From Phycisphaerae bacterium (GTDB lineage Bacteria > Planctomycetota > Phycisphaerae > UBA1845 > UTPLA1): a stretch of DNA of 45,827 bases. Both the position numbers and the translations under genes were made by a program. Positions 42,412-45,827 of this stretch are shown here, piece after piece. The stretch is taken from the NCBI GenBank assembly GCA_016935885.1, contig JAFGQA010000473.1:1-45827 (forward strand), written 5' to 3'. Numbering within the stretch: the stretch's first letter is position 1; every line of letters begins with the position of its first letter. The notes under the pieces were generated by a model. That model worked only from the letters and a program-made list of their open reading frames with translations. It was not told where the DNA came from and did not search any database.

Positions 42412-44597
42412 TCTTCGCCCCCGTTCTTGTCACGACGTCGCACGGTGTCCGTGCCGTGTTCCGAAGCCGCGGTGAGCTCATCTGGGCCGGGGATGCCGTC
42501 CCAGTGTGCGCCCAGATCAATCCATTCCGTGAAGCTCAGCTTTTCGTCGTCGGTCAGTTGGCTTGCCGCGGAAGGCGGGGGCATCACGGGAAACGTCTGG
42601 CCGGGCTTGTAGCTCTTGTCCCAGGGACGGGACGTGTTGCGGCCGAAGATCCGCCATATCAATGGGCTGCTCCGTGCCTGTCCCGGCTGCACATACATGC
42701 CGACGACCGGCTTGTCCTTCGCGACCGGAGTCGCGAAGACAGCGAGCAGGCTCACGTACGCGCGGTTGAACAAGCCTTGCCTTTCCGCACGGAGGTCCAG
42801 CCCACCTTCTTCCCCCGTATGACACGACGCGCACTTCTCGGCGATGATCGGCATGACGTCCCGACGGAAATCGACGGTGCGTCGCTTCTCGGCCGGCAGC
42901 GTCAGCTTCATGGCCGGACGCCGAACGGCCTGGACGAACCAGTTCTCCGGCGTCAGTTCCGGGTCTTCATGACAACCGATGCACCCCCGCGGCTCCCGAT
43001 GCTTGACCCAGATCCAACCGCAACTGCGGAGGGCCATCCCGTTTTCATCGAGCGTCTGAAGCTGCACCGGCACGTCCGCCGGCAACTCGATCTGGAATGA
43101 CCCGTCCTCCTCGACAAGGACTTGCCCCAGCAGTCGCCTCTGCACGACCGGCACCAAGCCGTTGACCGTCGCGGGTCCGCCAAATCCCACGGTCGTGTCA
43201 TCGGGTGAGCGGACCGCCGGATCGTCGACCGACGGCGGCACGCCTTCGATCACTCGCAGGCCCCGAATCATACCCGGCTTCATATGTGACATGACGGCGG
43301 GGTCCGTCAGGTACGCATTGAGGCAGTATAGGATGCCCGTGGGATACTTCTCGTTGACCACGCTGGACCGCCCGTCCGGCTGCGGGCGCGGTGTCAGGAC
43401 CTTGGCATGGATATCGTGGAACCGTGGATCGTCGAAGATCAACTGCTTACGCCCAGTCCGCGGATCGAGTCGGTAGATGCCGTGCGTCTTGTTTGGTCCC
43501 TGTGGCCCAGGCATCCCCCCCGTGGACATCTCCTGCGGTACTAGCGTCCCACCTGCGGACATCTCCTGTGGCACAGGCGTCTCGCCTGTGGACATCTCCT
43601 GTGGCACAGGCGTCTCGCCTGTGGGCGACGTACCATCAGCAGGACGGCAGGAGACCAGCACCGCGCCGTCACGAAGCGGCGACGGCGAGTGGTATAGCAT
43701 CACCGGATCATCCGTGATGGATCGATGTGAATAAAGGTTGCGCCGCAACGCTACCGACGCCAGTTGTCCCGCGCCGTCCCACGGCACACTGTCTGCCTCG
43801 ACGAATACCACAAGCCCGTCGGTCGTCACACACGGCATGTGCTTGATGCGCCGCCCCTGATCACCGCACACGAGGGCGTAGTCCGCGCCGTCCGTGTTCA
43901 CACCGAACAGCGCCACCCGCCCCAGAAGGCCTCGACGCAGGTCCATCCGCTGCCAACCCGCCAACAGCACGCGGCCATCGTCCATCAGGAACGGGTCCAC
44001 ATCGCCGCTGAGGTTCATCGTCAGCCGGCGCACCGCGCTGCCGTCGAGCTTGCAACTGTACAAGCTCGTTGCCGCGCCGGTGCCGTGCTCGTTCATCATG
44101 CCCGCCGCGTCGCTGACGAACATGATCTGGTACCACGGCTCGGTCGAGACGATGGTATACAACGTCGCCTGATACGCCGGGCTGCGACAGTTTCCCAGGT
44201 CCTTCGTGATCTGCCTGACGCCGGACCCGTCGGAGCCCATCTCCCAGATGTTCCACAGGTCTTGCGGCCCTCGTCTGGCCGCGAACAAGATGCGCTGGCC
44301 GTCAAACGAGACATCGAGCCCACATGCGCTGCTGAAGCCCTCCGTCAGCTCCCATAGCTGACCATCTGGATCCAGGCGGACGATTCGCCCACCTTCGCCG
44401 TAGTCAGCCCGTAGCACCCCCCCCACGAGCGGCGCTTGCTTCTCAATATCCCGGCCGGTGGGGATCTGGGTGAAGACGATCGGCGAGTCCATTCGAGGAA
44501 TGACGACGCCGGACGCCCGTCCCACGCGCGGCTCGACAAGGAGCAAAGCGGCAACGGCAGCAAGGACGAACCGACCTGTTGTCAATGGTCTGCTCAT
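42408..44597 (-). CDS. Planctomycete cytochrome-type propeller protein (PD40 plus PSCyt1-like haem motifs) with tandem repeat
   Basis: 729 residues with signal peptide (TTGRFVLAAVAALLLVEPRV). The first 350 residues form a TolB/PD40-like propeller (GLDVSFDGQRILFAARRG, WEMGSDGSGVRQIT). The C-terminal part has haem motifs GCIGCHEDPELTP and EKCASCHTGEEGG; the latter, preceded by VDFRRDVMPIIAEKC, is the PSCyt1-like pattern frequent in planctomycetes. At about residues 325-370 four 11-residue units (TGETPVPQEMS, TGETPVPQEMS, AGGTLVPQEMS, TGGMPGPQ) encoded by family A repeats interrupt the propeller in frame. First gene of the seven-gene minus-strand set; 4-nt overlap with the CRTAC1 gene. Function unknown; extracytoplasmic redox protein inferred. 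Confidence 0.82.
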   Translation of the reverse strand: MSRPLTTGRFVLAAVAALLLVEPRVGRASGVVIPRMDSPIVFTQIPTGRDIEKQAPLVGGVLRADYGEGGRIVRLDPDGQLWELTEGFSSACGLDVSFDGQRILFAARRGPQDLWNIWEMGSDGSGVRQITKDLGNCRSPAYQATLYTIVSTEPWYQIMFVSDAAGMMNEHGTGAATSLYSCKLDGSAVRRLTMNLSGDVDPFLMDDGRVLLAGWQRMDLRRGLLGRVALFGVNTDGADYALVCGDQGRRIKHMPCVTTDGLVVFVEADSVPWDGAGQLASVALRRNLYSHRSITDDPVMLYHSPSPLRDGAVLVSCRPADGTSPTGETPVPQEMSTGETPVPQEMSAGGTLVPQEMSTGGMPGPQGPNKTHGIYRLDPRTGRKQLIFDDPRFHDIHAKVLTPRPQPDGRSSVVNEKYPTGILYCLNAYLTDPAVMSHMKPGMIRGLRVIEGVPPSVDDPAVRSPDDTTVGFGGPATVNGLVPVVQRRLLGQVLVEEDGSFQIELPADVPVQLQTLDENGMALRSCGWIWVKHREPRGCIGCHEDPELTPENWFVQAVRRPAMKLTLPAEKRRTVDFRRDVMPIIAEKCASCHTGEEGGLDLRAERQGLFNRAYVSLLAVFATPVAKDKPVVGMYVQPGQARSSPLIWRIFGRNTSRPWDKSYKPGQTFPVMPPPSAASQLTDDEKLSFTEWIDLGAHWDGIPGPDELTAASEHGTDTVRRRDKNGGEE
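43513..43627. repeat. Family A repeat with four 33-bp tandem units, inside a gene
   Basis: Units begin at 43522, 43555, 43588 and 43621, each ending in GGCACAGGCGTCTCGCCTGT or a decayed form. The period is exactly 33 bp, 11 codons. The two units nearest 43600 are identical; those toward 43513 are degenerate, suggesting growth from one side. Confidence 0.9.
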
Positions 44598-44726
44598 CTC
44601 GGGCTGTCTGTCCCATTCCCAGAATGGCCTTGTGTTGGTCGCAGATCAGTGCACGCGCAGGCGATGCACGGACCCTGCCCGGTCTCAACAGTGTACCGTT
44701 TCGGGCTTCGCAAGGCCAGTCTGATG

Positions 44727-45248
44727 TCAGCCTTGGGTCGTCGTTGTGCACGAGTGCCAGTGGCGCAGCAGGACAGTGACGAACCACAATCCGCCAACGG
44801 CGTAGCCTGCCGCCGCATACCAGAAATGCTCTCCCCACTCGGCGGCAATGCTCGTGACGGCCGTACCGGCTCCCACGGCATAGAACAGGAGAAACACCAG
44901 CACGAAGCTGCCGAAGAAGTACCGGTCCACGCTGCGGAGCTTGTGGTTGCTCTCGAGCCAGCTTTCCCAGGTCGTGATTTCCTCGATGCGAGGCTCTACG
45001 TATTCCCTCAGGTACCTTCCGGCGCGGATGATGCCGTTCTGTTCGGTGATGAAGGCCAGCATGAGCACCAGCGTGATAAACGGCATGGAGGCCGTGGCAA
45101 AGGCGCCGCCCCACCGCTGGGCAGCCAAACCGGCGGCCGGGATGAACACGGCGGCAAGAATCAAGATCACGAAGGCTCGAGCTTTGCTTGCCCGTATCTC
45201 CTCACGGAGCGTCAGATACTGCTGTTTCATGAACTCCTCTTCGGACAT
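44727..45248 (-). CDS. Small membrane protein with four helices, unknown
   Basis: 173 residues from the ATG at 45248, preceded by GGAG. A helical basic start (SEEEFMKQQYLTLREEIRAS) leads to four hydrophobic segments at about residues 25-45, 50-68, 110-130 and 140-160. The start MKQQYLTLREEI plus membrane helices is reminiscent of small bacterial proteins of unknown function. It lies 129 bp upstream of the cytochrome gene set on the same strand; whether it is co-transcribed cannot be told. Confidence 0.68.
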   Translation of the reverse strand: MSEEEFMKQQYLTLREEIRASKARAFVILILAAVFIPAAGLAAQRWGGAFATASMPFITLVLMLAFITEQNGIIRAGRYLREYVEPRIEEITTWESWLESNHKLRSVDRYFFGSFVLVFLLFYAVGAGTAVTSIAAEWGEHFWYAAAGYAVGGLWFVTVLLRHWHSCTTTTQG

Positions 45249-45827
45249 GGCTAGTTCTCCACGCTGCGACCCGCTTGCGCCGAATCTCTGAGTGTGCCTC
45301 GCAAGGGCAACGAAACCCCCTATGCTACACAAACTGACCGGTTCGTGCAAAGAAGAGCCGCGGGCTTCAGCCTGCGCGGCAGGCCAATCGCTTTCTCAGG
45401 TTTCGCACCCTGTTGCGAGATTGACCCGTGGTGGGCAACCGGCTTCTCGGTGCCGTCAAGCCGGATGGCCCGTCTGCCAGCCGCCCGCGTGGAGACCGGA
45501 TTCGCGAGAATGCGATTGACCTGGTCTGCGCAGTCTTCCGCGCCGGTGCTGAACGCTCACTGTTTGGAACGGTCCCGCCTCGACGGCGAATCCACCAGAC
45601 AATGTATGCTATCAGAGCCGACGATCTCGGGCAAGGCGCCTGGGTCACTGAACCCGCTGTGGCAAACCTCAGGCGTTTGGTCTTAACAAGGTCCGTTTGG
45701 CGCTTGCGGTCTCTGCCGGGTGCCGAGGAGCGCAGGCCAAGGGTCCATGACACAATCGGCGGCGGGGTGCCACTGGCAGCTTGTCTGCCAGTGTCCGTGT
45801 AGGACACTCTCCGTTGAGGCACTGGCG
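45249..45827. other. Gene-free end of the window with repeats
   Basis: No convincing gene in 579 bp. It contains a family E palindrome (GAGCCGCGGGCTTCAGCCTG, 45355-45385) and, close to the end, a family C palindrome (45765-45800). Confidence 0.5.
45765..45800. repeat. Family C palindrome
   Basis: GTGCCACTGGCAGCTTGTCT followed by GCCAGTGTCC, nearly identical to 3842-3874 (GTGCCACTGGCAGCTTGCTG). Confidence 0.8.

Overview
The window looks like a chromosomal contig from a high-GC member of the Planctomycetota, probably Phycisphaerae-like. This is inferred from content: planctomycete-style propeller-cytochrome proteins, an orphan dockerin, zinc-ribbon membrane proteins and a very high density of GC-rich dispersed palindromes. 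No rRNA, tRNA or CRISPR array was recognised.

Layout. Positions 1-3011 (minus) hold a pgpH-ybeY pair (7TM-HD phosphohydrolase and rRNA endonuclease); ybeY reads into a palindromic repeat and off the window edge. Positions 3.6-19.8 kb are ordinary chromosomal genes: a small repeat-bearing membrane protein, a SAM hydroxide adenosyltransferase, an unknown membrane protein, a dockerin remnant, a CLC transporter with CBS domains, a PglF/CapD-type nucleotide-sugar dehydratase, a secreted TPR-like protein, a histidine kinase with an SGNH hydrolase, a UVR-motif protein, a MazG-type pyrophosphohydrolase, a CPA2 antiporter with CBS domains and an HNH nuclease. Positions 19.8-21.4 kb are repeat-rich and contain a broken small secreted gene.

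Positions 21.4-25.7 kb are the most unusual part. An intact ALDH7 gene is followed by two toxin-antitoxin-like cassettes: BECR-like toxin with DUF2283, then HEPN protein with DUF433 and DUF5615. Each cassette is closed by another copy of the 3' end of the aldehyde dehydrogenase gene, and no recombinase is present. The last copy is cut by a MITE-like inverted-repeat element. Positions 26-30 kb hold three planctomycete-type membrane proteins of unknown function and a second copy of that MITE-like element.

Positions 30.2-30.6 kb carry a promoter, a 15-nt match to the anti-Shine-Dalgarno complement, an 11-codon ORF and a strong terminator: a candidate small RNA or leader. Positions 44.6-30.5 kb (minus) form a tightly packed seven-gene set: propeller/PSCyt1-type cytochrome, CRTAC1/ASPIC-UnbV protein, ten-CxxCH-motif beta-propeller cytochrome, sensor-type propeller, orphan ABC-type ligand-binding protein, polytopic GT-C-like protein and flippase-like protein. 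It is probably an extracytoplasmic redox/surface module of unknown substrate.

Running through everything are at least six families of palindromic repeats. Several copies lie inside conserved genes and are translated in frame (ALDH7, GT-C-like protein, both cytochrome proteins, CRTAC1 protein, sensor propeller). Tandem units inside genes are 39 and 33 bp, both multiples of three; the one outside a gene is 34 bp. This resembles the protein-inserting palindromic elements known from Rickettsia, but here it concerns unrelated repeats in a planctomycete-like genome.
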